Source: Cornus controversa (Eukaryota > Streptophyta > Magnoliopsida > Cornales > Cornaceae). From it: 64,000 nt of DNA. Shown here one piece after another: positions 1-10,503 of this stretch. The notes below the pieces were generated by a model. The model was not told the DNA's origin. It made no database searches and saw only the letters and a list, made by a program, of their open reading frames with translations. Position numbers and translations under genes: made by a program. Position 1 is the first letter of the stretch. Every line of letters begins with the position of its first letter. The stretch is taken from contig CM048846.1 in NCBI GenBank assembly GCA_026545225.1, forward strand, positions 13,851,975-13,915,974, in the 5' to 3' direction.

Positions 1-1570
1 AAATTTCAGGATGTACTTGACAATCCAAGGTGGAAAGAGGCAATGGTTGAGGAATTTAGAGCTCTCCGAAAAAACTCTACGTGGGAGTTAGTGGAGTTGC
101 CGACCAAAAAAAACTCTACGTGGGAGTTAGCGGAGTTACCGAAATGGAAGAAAACTGTTGGCTGCAAATGGGTGTTTACCATAAAGCATAAGGCAGATGG
201 GTCAATTGACCGATACAAGACAAGATTGGTGGCAAGGGGCTATACTCAGACATTTGGCATTGACTATCAAGAAACGTTTGTTCCAATTGCGAAGATGAAC
301 ACTATTCGGGTTCTTCTATCTTTAGCAGCTAACTTGGAGTGGACTTTCCAATAGTTTGATGTGAAGAATGCTTTCCTCCATGGCGATCTAGAGGTGGAAG
401 TGTACATGGACATTCCTCCAGGTAGTGATGAAAGTACCAAAAAGGGAAAAGTATGCAGACTAAGGAAATCATTATATGGCCTGAAACAGTCTCATAGAGC
501 ATGGTTGGGTAGATTTTCACAAGCTATGCAGAAGTGTGGATATCGTCCTAGTCAAGCAAATCATACATTATTCCTTCGACACTCTTAGGGGGGTAGTATT
601 ACAGTTGTTATTGCCTATGTGGATGATATCATCATGACAGGGGATGATACTGAGGAGATTAGGAGGCTAAAGCTACATTTGGCCAAGGAATTTGAAATTA
701 AAGACTTGAGTGTCCTGCGGTATTTTCTAGGTATTGAAGTGGCTCGCTCAAAGCAAGGAATCTTTGTTTCACAGAGAAAGTATCTACTTGATCTTTTAAC
801 TGAGACAGGGATGTTAGTCTGCAAGCCTGTGGATACTCCTATCGAACATAATCATAGATTGGGTGAACAGACTGATGATACACCTATTGATAGAGAGATA
901 TTAGAGGTTGGTTAGAAAACAAATATATTTGGCTCATACATGACCAGATATAGCCTATGTAGTGAGTGTTGTCAGTCAGTTCATGCACGAGCCATGTAAA
1001 GTTCATATGCAGGCAGTAGAGAGGATACTAAAATACTTGAAATTAGCACCTGGTAAGGGCCTTTTGTTTTCGAAACATGATCACTCTGCAATAGAGTCCT
1101 ATACAGGTGCCGATTGGGTGGGTTCTATTTCGAATCGAAGATCAACTATAGGATATTGCACATTTGTGGGTGGCAATCTAGTTACTTGACATAGTAAGAT
1201 GCAATCGGTTGTGGCCAGGTCTAGTGCCAAGGCTGAATTTAGAGCTATGGCCCACAGTGTGTGTGAATTATTATGGTTGAAGATCTTATTGGGAGACTTG
1301 AGGATTGCTTGTCAAAGTCCCATGAAGCTATATTGTGATAATAAGGCAGCCATTAGCATTGCTCATAATCTTGTGCAACATGATCGGACTAAACATGTTG
1401 AGATTAACAGACACTTTATCAAAGAGAAGTTAATAGAATGTGTGATTTGTACTCCCTATGTGAGGACCGAGGATCAACTTGCTGATATTTTGACTAAAGG
1501 AGTCTCTAGCAAAGTGTTCAATTCTGCTCTTGCCATGCTGAGAATCCGGGACATCTATTCTCCAGCTTGA
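1..1570 (+). mobile_element. Ty1/copia pol fossil (RT and RNase H part)
   Basis: The conceptual translation shows reverse transcriptase motifs of the copia superfamily (RLVARGYTQ, YVDDIIMTG, YFLGIEVARS) followed by the RNase H region (SSAKAEFRAMA, LYCDNKAA, HVEINRHFI, DILTKG). The element enters from the left edge of the window, so gag, protease and integrase are not visible here. It is broken, with roughly four or five breaks, and cannot be active. A purine-rich tract and an LTR follow directly at 1576. Family assignment rests on the order and wording of the pol motifs. Confidence 0.9.
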
Positions 1571-1575
1571 GGGAG

Positions 1576-1925
1576 TGTTGACCTATATAGATAATTATCA
1601 TAGTTATAAGACATGTGCTGTTGACATATATAGATAATTAGCATAGTTATAGGACATGTGCTGATTATGTGTAATTAGCATAGTTATAGGACATGTGCTG
1701 TTGACATATATAGATAATTAGCATAATTATAGGATATGTGCTGATTATGTGTTATTAGCATAGTTATAGGAGTTGATTATTTGTATTTAATTTATTTCTT
1801 TCTTTGTAATTATTTGTGTAATATTTAAATCTTCCTCAAGGAGAAGAATACACAGAGTAAATTATTCCTATTCCTTTATCTCGAGAGAAATCTTCAGAAG
1901 TAACTGTACGATGTACCTCTAAGCT
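1576..1925 (+). repeat. 3' LTR of the copia fossil, with internal tandem repeats
   Basis: It starts with TGTTGAC right after the purine tract TTGAGGGAG that ends the copia coding region, the usual position of a 3' LTR. Its first ~190 bp consist of about five imperfect tandem units of 37-44 bp sharing TAGCATAGTTATAGGACATG. Such repeats often lie in the U3 enhancer part. The right edge is not sharp; somewhere between 1895 and 1930 is likely. The 5' LTR lies outside the window, so the age cannot be estimated. Confidence 0.7.
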
Positions 1926-1929
1926 ATAG

Positions 1930-2480
1930 TTAAAAAAAAATAAATATATATATATATGTGTGTGTGTGTATATATATATATATATAATGAAAACTAATAT
2001 TTACTGTGATCAATTACCCAAAAATATTCTACAACATTTACTATGAGTGTATTAGATTTTGTAATACTTGGTTGTTTCCTTCAAATATAAATCCTTTAAT
2101 GAGAATCACAGGTGTTAAATTTTTAATGATGCGTTCTTTCATATTATTCTTCTAAATTCTTATCACATTTTGACAAATGAGATGGAACAACAAATTCAGG
2201 AGGCAAATAGAGGGAGGGAGGGGGGAAGGAGGGATGGACTAGTGGCTAAATCTTCGTCCCTTTAATTAACTATGGAATATGCAATGTCAATACTTTGTGT
2301 CAGTATAGGTTATTGTATTCTATGCCTGAACTACGAGGGACAATTTCAAGCCCTGACTTCATATTTCACATAGGAAAGGGTGACATGTAAAATATGTAAG
2401 AAAAGAAATTCAGCAAATTTTGAATGAAAATATAGAAAAATTTGAAAAAGAGGGAGAAGAATACAAAACTCCATCAACCT
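1930..2480. other. Spacer or intron sequence with AT/GT microsatellite
   Basis: No gene is recognised. A compound microsatellite of TA and TG dinucleotides lies at about 1946-1986. A G-rich stretch (GAGGGAGG repeats) lies near 2210-2235. The stretch probably belongs to the intron upstream of the DUF3754 exon at 2722, but no exon could be recognised in it. Confidence 0.5.
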
Positions 2481-2668
2481 CAATCTGTTTTTCAGGAAGC
2501 ATGCCCAAATCTTTGCGAAGGTTCCATAAGATTTGTGAGATTTTAGGGAGTGGCAAGGGTTTTTTGTTGATTTACGAACACATTAAATCTTTGTTTTTGT
2601 GCATCAGATTTTTTGTTGTTATTTATGATCAGATCTCAATTGGGCATGCTTCCTGAAAAACAATCTAA
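2481..2668. other. Long hairpin (near-perfect 26-bp inverted repeat)
   Basis: The arm at 2481-2508 (core TTTTTCAGGAAGCATGCCC) is repeated in inverted orientation at 2640-2665, with one or two mismatches and a loop of about 130 nt. The arms would form one long stem if transcribed, and the site lies just upstream of a DUF3754 exon, probably inside its preceding intron. It could be a young MIRNA-like locus, a small foldback MITE or a local inverted duplication. I do not recognise a known miRNA in the arms. Confidence 0.5.
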
Positions 2669-2721
2669 CGGAAGCAAATGTATGCTAGGTGCTTACAAAA
2701 TCTCATAATTTGAATGTGCAG

Positions 2722-5173
2722 GTAAAAGAGGTGATTATTTCATTCTTTATATTGATGGAACAAGGCAAAGCTACTCTACAGGTATGCATCACTTTACCTT
2801 TTCCCCATTTTCAGTCATTGTTTGCTTGATTCCTGCATGATATTGGATATAATTGTTTCAGAGTTACTGGTGTTTGATTTTGTGATAATCTGATATAGGA
2901 ACTTGACCTGCGGTGTGAGGAACTGATTAAAGAAGAGTTTGGTGAGAGCTGCAACTTTGATGTGGATGATGCAGTTCAAAAGTTGGAAAAGTTAGGCATT
3001 GTTGCTCGGGTGAGACTCTCTCTCTCTCAAACTTGGGTGATAATGGTTTGAAGTTGCACCTGAGATTGCGACAATTTGACCAAGACATGTCGCTCTCACC
3101 GAGAGAAAATCCAAATTTACAATGCTATACAAACTGTACGATAAACAAGAAGGATGACATTGTGTTGCTACCACCGAGACTTGTGGCCTAACGATATTTT
3201 CTTTCCTTTCAAAGTAAAAAGGTGGAAGGTTTTAGTCTGGGGAGTGCATTGTGGGAGTTATTTGTCAGAATAAGAAAAAAAAAAACAGTCTCATTATTTA
3301 TGGTGAGACATATCATGGGCTCTTGACATCATTCGGCATGATGTTGTCATGCCATCAACCTGTAGAAGAAGTGCTTTTGGCACTCTCTGGCCATTAAAAA
3401 TGGGCTTTCCCAAACAAACATATCTACTTTTCTCTCAAAATTCTCTTACCGGCTCTCAAGTATTTCTTTTTGTTAGCCGAGATATGTGCTTAGAATCATG
3501 AGATTTGACTTAATTACCATATTAGCCGAGATATGATTAATCTAGAATCATGGGATTTGACTATATTTACGCATATATTTAGGCATAAAATATGCAATGA
3601 TTTTAGTTAGTTTCATTTCTTGAAATATTTAATATGTGATCTTTTCAACTATAAATATCAAAGCTGTGAATGAGTGATGAATACACTAATTCAAGCATTT
3701 ACATATTTCTCCTTTTCTGCATTTCTTCTTGGTATCAGAGCCAGAATTGCAGAAGAGGGTTTCACGCGGTGGTGATTTCATCTCTGCCATCGGCTACGGT
3801 GGCAGAGAATGGTGGTATTGGTGACATCGGTAGGAAGAAGGCTTCTACAAAGATGGATGCCCCTGAGGAGGGTGAAGGTATTGTGGAGAAAATAAAGAAG
3901 GGCAATCATGTACTACTGAAGCTTGAAAATGAGGTTGTCCGGCTATATGTAAGCTGGTAGCGCTCCTAAAAAAATTCTATATTTGGACTTGAGAATGGTT
4001 TGAAGAGACAATGTTATAGTCTGAGGAGACAAAGTTATGGTATAAGAAGACATCATTATGATTTGAGGAGACATTGTTATGGTATGAGAAAACATCATTA
4101 TGGTCTGAGGAGACTTTTTTAGTGTTTGAGGGCCATTATCCAAGTTGGGTGTTTCAGATATCCACGCACCAACTTGAGGGGAGTGTTAGCCAAGATATGT
4201 GTCTAGAATCATAGGATTTGACTTGCCATATTAGTCGAGACATGATTAGTCTAGAATCATAAGATTTGGCTATATTTACGAATATATCCAGGTACAGAAT
4301 ATGCAGTGATTTTAGTTAGTTTTCTTTCTTGTAATATTTAACATGTGTTTTTTTCAACTATAAATACCAAAACTGTGAATGGTGATCAATACACTTATTC
4401 AAGTCTTTACATATTTCTTCTTTATTTCTTCTTTTATGTATTTCTTTTCTTCCTCTTCCCTCTCTAGCCAGTAAATGCACGCCGAATTAGGTGGTGTATT
4501 TTGTTTATTTGATTAATCTTTTTGTCATTCTTATTCTTTTTCAAGTTCCTTAAAATTCTGTTTGGATCAAGCCTAATACTGATCCACAATGCTGAAACTA
4601 AACTGCCTCAGACTTGCCGAATCTGTCATCTGTCCTGGGAGTGATACTTTCGATATATATGTTTGTGTCATTTCTGGTTTGATATGCAGACCTTTTCTTT
4701 GAGTGAGCTAAAAGCGTTACAATAGTAAATCTGAAAATCAATTGACAAGTTCACCTGATATATTGCATTTAGACTAGAAAGAAAACCAATTGAGTGGGGG
4801 ACTCTCTACCTTGCTATACATGTGATCTGCTCATTAAATGTAGGAGAATAATAGGGCTGGCGGGCTTACAATCTAATAATTAATATGGCTGATATAGGAT
4901 GAAACTAGTTGTACTCTTTTAAAAGAAGTGATCTCTAAGCAGAATCTAATTGATACTTGAACCTGGTGATCTAAATCTCTTTGCCAATTGCTACATCTTT
5001 TGTCAAGAGAATATTTCTTTGCGTTTTTGACTCTCAGACTTGGGAATAATCTTTGGATTCAGGATCCCATTGGAAGGTATTACTGCGTAGGTCTCAAGCG
5101 TGCTAATGAGATAATTGGCACTACTACGGAGGAGCTTGTCCTGAAGGCCAAACAGGCTACAAGTGCTGCTTGA
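2722..5173 (+). CDS. DUF3754 family protein, last three coding exons (3' end of gene)
   Basis: Three in-phase exons are visible: 2722-2781 (VKEVIISFFILMEQGKATLQ), 2899-3009 (ELDLRCEELIKEEFG through KLEKLGIVAR) and 5063-5173 (DPIGRYYCVGLKRANEIIG through a TGA stop). All junctions are CAG or TAG acceptors and GT donors, and the reading frame is kept throughout. The protein sequence matches the conserved C-terminus of the plant DUF3754 family (Arabidopsis At3g19340-like), predicted membrane-associated proteins of unknown biochemical role. The exon before 2722 was not found, so the 5' part must lie further left, probably beyond the window. The last intron is 2,053 bp long and contains a small LTR element (3471-4445). 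The gene end looks intact: no stop or frameshift interrupts the exons. Confidence 0.85.
3471..4445 (+). mobile_element. Small non-autonomous copia-type LTR element in the last DUF3754 intron
   Basis: Two related direct repeats of about 260 bp, 3471-3729 and 4184-~4445, both begin TGTTAGCC and flank only ~455 bp. The first is followed at once by TGGTATCAGAGC (3730-3741), the primer binding site for initiator tRNA-Met typical of copia elements, and the second is preceded by a purine tract CTTGAGGGGAG. There is no pol; the inside holds a short open stretch (about 3670-3960) and a 21-bp tandem repeat. Such size and anatomy fit a TRIM or small LARD. The LTRs differ at many positions, so the insertion is old. 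It lies in the same orientation as the host gene, well away from both splice sites. Confidence 0.8.
4000..4114 (+). repeat. 21-bp tandem repeat, about 5.4 copies
   Basis: Units of the form TGAGGAGACATTGTTATGGT (21 bp with one more base) are repeated head to tail inside the small LTR element, alternating between GTTATGGT and ATTATGGT variants. A 21-bp period keeps reading frame and would give a 7-residue repeat if translated. It could be a remnant of a repetitive gag-like region or a minisatellite that arose after insertion. Confidence 0.7.
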
Positions 5174-5465
5174 TATCGTCTTTGGGAAGGAAGCCACTGC
5201 ATGATCTCCCATCGGATATCCTAATGGCTTGGGAGAAATTCACTGGCAATGTTTTTGCATCAACCACCACCTCTACATGGACATCTCCCACTCCGGTCCC
5301 AGGTTTCTTTCCTACTTCACGAGGTTGCTCATGTACATCAATTTTGTAGGCAATTTCTCTTCCTTTCTTTTTCAAACTTCTTCTGTTTACTTGATTCTTC
5401 TATTTATGTTATGTGAGTTCAACTTTCCAATGTTTCAGGAATTCACGTAATCTCTCTCTCTTTGG
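5174..5465 (+). other. 3' UTR and downstream flank of the DUF3754 gene
   Basis: The stretch follows the stop codon and shows no conserved domain. It ends at the target duplication of the TRIM element at 5466. No clear poly(A) signal was singled out. Confidence 0.45.
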
Positions 5466-5472
5466 ACATGAG

Positions 5473-5722
5473 TGTTAATAACCGTCTACTCTAAAAGCTT
5501 AAGCTTTTAGAGAGGGTGCAACTTAAATATTTAAATTCTCAACACGCCCCCTCACGTGTGGCGTTCTTTTGGTCCAACACGTGCTTCAATTTTAATTAGG
5601 GTGACAGTGAGGTTCGAACTCAGGACCTTGCCTGCGGTAGAAACCTGCTCTGATACCATGTTAACAACCATCTACTCTAAAAGCTTAGAGAGAGTGCAAC
5701 TTAAATGTTTAAATCCTCAACA
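5473..5722 (-). mobile_element. Complete 250-bp TRIM retrotransposon with 7-bp target duplication
   Basis: On the minus strand the order is: 64-bp LTR (5722-5659, TGTTGAGGATTTAAA to GTTAACA), primer binding site TGGTATCAGAGC (complement of 5647-5658), ~100 bp internal part, purine tract GTGAGGGGGCG, and 72-bp LTR (5544-5473, TGTTGAGAATTTAAA to ATTAACA). The whole unit is flanked by the direct repeat ACATGAG at 5466-5472 and 5723-5729. The two LTRs differ mainly by an 8-bp duplication and a few substitutions. It has no coding capacity and must rely on an autonomous copia-type partner. It sits ~300 bp past the DUF3754 stop, in opposite orientation. Confidence 0.92.
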
Positions 5723-5729
5723 ACATGAG

Positions 5730-6113
5730 CAGCAGCAAAAACACTCTCTTACCTCCATTTATAGGGGAGCCTTTCTAAACGTTTTTATTTTTTGTTTTTG
5801 CAGTTCCAAGAAACCAAATTTTACTTTTCTGAGTAGTAATAGAAAACAAAAATGTCATTTATTAACACTTATTGTTATCACAATTTTAAAAGCAAAAAAA
5901 CAAATAACCGTATTTAAAAATACATATTTGTTACAACATCTTGTTAATTTTTATCATGAAATGGATTGTCACGGTGGAATTGCATATCTTGATTTATTTA
6001 CACCATAGACAACCTTGTAAATGCTTGAGGTTGGCCTCATTTTTTCAGGCCAAAAAATTAGGACCAAACTATGCAATTGTAATATGAAAATCTATGGATT
6101 ACTCGATTCAAAT
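5730..6113. other. AT-rich spacer, no gene seen
   Basis: A 150-codon open frame crosses the TRIM and this spacer, but it runs through LTR sequence and low-complexity AT-rich DNA and shows no domain. I see no gene or RNA here. Confidence 0.5.
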
Positions 6114-6122
6114 TTCTAAAAG

Positions 6123-7298
6123 GGAGCTGATATTGGCACTCCACCAATATCCTCTGGCACTCCACTCCTATATTTTTGTAAAGTAAAATTACAAAAGTGG
6201 TCCTATGTTATACCATTTTAGATTCTTATATTTTTAGTACCCTAATTGCCCTTCTAATTCAAAACTCAATTTTAATTTATTTTTATTTTTCTTAAAAAAA
6301 AGTTTTTTCAACTTTTTTACTTTAGGTTTACAATATAACAATCCATTTATTACCACCCAAATACTATAGTTTAGACATTTTTTAATTGAAACTTATTGTT
6401 CGTGTCCCTATCCTATATAACTCAAAGAATCCAAAATTTGAAATATTCTATTTTTACTCACCAAACGTGTAATTTATTTTTCATGTGTCTTATTTATAAA
6501 ATAACATAAATTAAAATTTTGAAACATACCATCAATTTGTGAATAAACAAAATAGAAAGGAAGGAGGAGAAAATAAAAAGCAAATGAAGAAAAATATCAT
6601 ATTAATTTTTTTATTTTTATCTTTTGAATTTTTGGTACAAAGGCTCCTTAGTTAAATTAAGACAACTACAATTGAAAAAATATTTCATAGAGTTATGTTT
6701 TTCTCTTTTCATCTTTTAATTTCTAAAAGTTCTCTATTAAAATAAAAAAGATTTCCTTAGTTTTCTTAAAGAACTATATATCATAATTTTTATTCAAGTG
6801 AAATTAAACTTTCTTTTGATTTTAAATATAATTAATTTTTTTTCAAATAGGTTTTATTCATTGATATAATGTTTGTTTCCAACTCAAATACATTTTTAAT
6901 ATTTCTTTAGGTAATCTATTATTAACAACTTCTTCCCGACTTATATAATCAAGTAACTTTTATTGTCCGAATCACATACATTTGATTGATACTCTCTAAA
7001 TCATTATATTGAATCCTAAACTTTTTTACTTCTAAAATAAATATTGATAAATTGATTCAACATGAAAAAATAATATTTTAAAAATCAACGAAGAAGTATT
7101 TTCACACCAAAAGAGAACGCAAGAGAGAAGTTGCAATTTGGAGTTAAGAATTCTAACATTATCAAATAATGGTAATTAGGGTATTAAAAATATAATAATC
7201 AAATATTGTATAGTAGAGGGACACCTTTGTAATTGTACTTTACAAAAAGGTGGAAGTGGAGTGCCAGAGGATATGGTGGAGTGCCAATATCAGCTCCC
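6123..7298. mobile_element. Non-autonomous Mutator-like element (MULE), 1.18 kb
   Basis: Both ends carry long terminal inverted repeats beginning GGGAGCTGATATTGGCACTC; the similarity between arms extends for at least 120 bp. A perfect 9-bp direct repeat, TTTCTAAAA, flanks it at 6114-6122 and 7299-7307, which is the target duplication size of the Mutator superfamily. The inside is AT-rich with no transposase domain. A relative with the same ends and a transposase remnant lies at 56700-58051. The perfect target duplication suggests moderate age. Confidence 0.88.
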
Positions 7299-7307
7299 TT
7301 TCTAAAA

Positions 7308-7700
7308 TACTTTTTTAGTTTTTTATTCCCAAATTTGTTAAAAAATATCTCGTTAGGTAATATTCTAAATAACCTTTTGCAACTGAAACCCAAGTTGATC
7401 TAGTGACTGGGCAGTAGAGGGCTCATCAATTGGAAACATCTCCACATCCAAAAGCCAAATCCAAATTCACAGCATAGTTCGCATCAACTCGAGAGAATTT
7501 CTCTATAGACTATAATAGTTCATTATATACCCAACGACTATCTCAGTATACAAAATTAGCACTAAGATAGAAAAATGAGAAATTTGTTAATAAATAGCAC
7601 CCATATATTCCATAAAAGAAAAGTATTAGATTATAACTTCTAACCATTATAGTTCTTTTGTGAATTAAAATATAACTTATAGCTTAAAGCAATGAAAATC
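7308..7700. other. Spacer, no gene seen
   Basis: AT-rich DNA between the MULE and the SINE-like copy. No open frame with a recognisable domain. Confidence 0.4.
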
Positions 7701-7849
7701 TTTTTTTTTTTTTTGGGTAACCTCCCCGTTTGGTTACCGAGAAAAATTGAGGGGAAAGTTATTATCCTGATGTACTTCGTGACCTTTAGTCACGAAAGCT
7801 TTGGTTCAATCAATTGAACTAATCCAGCTCTATGGTGCCAATTTGAGCA
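7701..7849 (-). mobile_element. SINE-like retroposon
   Basis: Read on the minus strand, a ~135-bp body ends in a run of 14 A (T-run at 7701-7714 on the plus strand). It is flanked by near-identical direct repeats, AATGAAAAT at about 7691-7699 and AATGAAAAAT at about 7850-7859. The head contains GGATTAGTTCAATTG and AAGGTCACGAAG, which look like worn A and B boxes of a tRNA-derived promoter. It could be a tRNA-type plant SINE; the family is not identified. Confidence 0.5.
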
Positions 7850-8268
7850 AATGAAAAATGGAAAATGATAGACTTGACGAGTTTTGATACCGATAAAAAA
7901 AAAAAAAAAAAAAAGACTTTGATGTGGCAGCATGCTAATCGTTAAACCCAAGTCTCCAATGACATGTTAAATGCATTATATTTTTTCAGACAAAAATACC
8001 CTTTTGTTCGTCCTTTTCTCTGTATCAAGTTCTTCGCCCTTTTCTCTCTCTGTATATACTCTTCTGTATCCTCTTTTTGCTGAAAATTCTTCTCTTTATA
8101 AAAAAACTCAAATGAAATTTTTTTCTCCCCCTGTTGTCTTCAACAATGGTTTTCACTCCCATGAAAAAAAATAATAATAAAGAAAAGAAGAAAAGGGTGA
8201 ACATTTTGAAGTTGGTTCCATAGGTGTAAGTTTAGCACTGGTAAATTTAGGCTAATAGGTTTCAATTA

Positions 8269-8682
8269 GGGCTTGTTTGGATAATCCGGAGAAAAAAGAA
8301 AAGAAATGATGACATATATTCATGTTTGGATAAATTATGAAAGAAAAGAAAGGAAATGATTGGATGAGTTAAATAAGAGAAAAGAAAATAAATCATTTTA
8401 AACAATTTACTATTATACCGTTTTGTATTTATGTCTTTTAAGAATTATCTTTTAAAATGTTGATATTATTTTAGGTATTATGAAAATATCACTTAACTTG
8501 TTATCCTTTCTCTTCCAATCTTCTCATTTTTGGAAGGATAGCAAGTGAGAGATTTGGAAAGATTTGGAGGGGTAAGCTATCTCTCCAAATCCTTTCTTTT
8601 CTCCCCTAATTAATTATCCAAACACAAAATGTCTTGTCCTTCCCTTTTTTTTCTTTTCAAATCATTCAATCCAAACAAAACC
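8269..8682. mobile_element. Tourist-like MITE (PIF/Harbinger type)
   Basis: The ends are GGGCTTGTTTGGAT and, inverted, GGTTTTGTTTGGAT, and TTA occurs directly outside both ends (8266-8268 and 8683-8685), the target duplication of PIF/Harbinger elements. The inside (~414 bp in all) is rich in AAAG and CTTT runs, with no coding capacity. Assignment rests on the trinucleotide target site and terminal sequence. Confidence 0.65.
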
Positions 8683-8689
8683 TTAGAAA

Positions 8690-9220
8690 GAAAAATAAGG
8701 ATGATGGAAGAGAAAATGGTGATTTCTACCGATGGATTTGTACAGAGGATCAATGAATAACATTGCATTGGAAGACAACAATGAGTTTGAATAATTATAC
8801 TCGGATAATGGGTTCTACATATCACCGATAACCTTTGTTTTAATTCCGATGTCTTGATCAATCAGCAAAAATTGCGCTCGAAGGCGACAACGTCCTTGTG
8901 GATCGTGGGGTTTGGATAGGCAGAGAAAAGATGATCAATTAATGGTGTAACACATGTCATCGGTCTATATATATATATATACACACACACACACATAGAG
9001 AGAGGTAAAGGAGAATAGAAAATGATACTTTTGTCTTAGAAATTTTATATTTTATATGCACCGTGAAGACGCCTTGTCATCAGTCGGTTAAATAAATCGG
9101 TTGATGTAACATTACTCATCAAAAATTCAAGAATTTTCATAAAAATTCCTGTTTTTCCAAACGTTTTCTAGCAACTAACCAGAAGAGCTAGACATGAAAA
9201 TAAATGCGTGAACTTTTATG
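8690..9220. other. Spacer with short TA/CA microsatellite, no gene seen
   Basis: A TA/CA microsatellite lies near 8965-8995. Nothing else is recognised. Confidence 0.35.

Positions 9221-9223
<3 letters not shown>

Positions 9224-9271
<48 letters not shown>
9224..9271. repeat. (TA)n microsatellite, ~24 units
   Basis: An uninterrupted alternating T and A run. Similar runs occur at 31069-31084, 48003-48023 and 49627-49660. Confidence 0.9.
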
Positions 9272-9273
<2 letters not shown>

Positions 9274-9343
9274 CAGTAAAAGGATACAATTCCTTAATCT
9301 GAACCATTTTGGGAAAAAAAAACTGGGCTTCAACATGTTAGAC

Positions 9344-9559
9344 CTAGAATGAAATCTGACAAAGTCCTGGCTGCACGCCCAAATTAGCAGCAGACGAAAT
9401 AAACTCTGATGGAACAATATCGGAAGCCAATGAAACCAAGAAACCAAAGGCCTTGCGAATGAGCGGCAGGGGTTTAAGTTCCGTTACAGTGTCCCGTGCA
9501 ATAACAGTGCCAAAAACATAGAAAGCATAAAAATGATGGTTTTTTTTTCTTTTCTTCAC
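9344..9559 (-). pseudogene. Possible host gene fragment, unrecognised
   Basis: On the minus strand an open stretch of about 57 residues (ARDTVTELKPLPLIRKAFG, then FLVSLASDIVPSEFISSAAN, ending GLCQISF and a stop) has balanced, protein-like composition unlike the surrounding AT-rich shadow frames. The N-terminal side runs into a lysine-rich low-complexity part, so any true start or splice acceptor is uncertain. I do not recognise the family. It may be a terminal exon of an otherwise lost gene or a captured fragment. Confidence 0.3.
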
Positions 9560-10503
9560 AAAAATAAAAAACTCTCCTCTTTAAGAAAAACAAAAACATA
9601 TAATTATACATGATTTCTGTTTTTGTTTGTCTTTCAAGAGTTCACAACAGAATACATAAAACATTTCATGTTTGAAAACCCCCTTAATTATCAACGAAAA
9701 AAAAAACAGGAGATGCATTATTTGTCAGGGAGGAAAAAAAAACACCATTTATTTAAAATAGTAAAATATGTAGGAAAAGCAAAAGAAAATGACATCTTCC
9801 TTTTTGCACTTCATTTATGTTTTATTTGATAGAAAGGAAGGAAAGGGGTGAAAGAAAAATAGAAGGGAAGAACCAAATTCCGCCGTTTTTGTAGAGATGA
9901 TGCAGCAAGGATAGAGGATGGATGAACCATCATTTTTTACAAATTTTCATCCTTTCAAATTTGGACAGAAGATGACAATGAAAAAAAACAAGGCTATTAT
10001 ATATGTTTTAAATTACAAAACTTTTCTTATTTCTCTTTCCTTCTTTCCTAACAAACAAAATAAAGTATTATCTCTTCCATCCAACCATACAAAAAGAGGA
10101 AAAAACACAATTTCTTGTCTAGAGATATCTCATCCGTTCCTCCTCTCCCTTCCATCCAATTTTCTCCCTTCCTACCAAACAGAACAAAGCTAATAGAATG
10201 TGTTCCTGGGAATAAAAATTCAACCATAAACAGAGACATTACAAAGTCATCCCTCAGGACCATCACTGTGGAATAAAAATCAAATGAAACAACGCATGAA
10301 GCCAGGTTTGGTATGAAATTAGATAGAAACTAGTATCTTAGTCTGCCACTTTAACATATATCAAGAGTAAAAAAGAGAGCCAGGTTTGGTATGAAACTAC
10401 CACAATTCAGTTAGAAAAGCAAGATCTGGCAAATCGTTCTGGATTAGATAAATGTTTTTCTGAAATTTCATCACCATTCATTCCCTAGCCGACAATCTCA
10501 ATG
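9560..10503. other. 3' flank of HISN2, no further gene seen
   Basis: AT-rich DNA with GAAAG and CTTTC runs. The 18-mer AGCCAGGTTTGGTATGAA occurs twice, near 10301 and 10379, about 79 bp apart, suggesting a small local duplication. The part nearest 10503 is presumably the HISN2 3' UTR (minus strand). Confidence 0.4.

Noticed and set aside
5174-5350. A further coding exon after the DUF3754 stop
   Set aside because: Another frame is open and looks protein-like (DLPSDILMAWEKFTG), but it does not join the DUF3754 frame and has no splice signals that keep phase; treated as 3' UTR.
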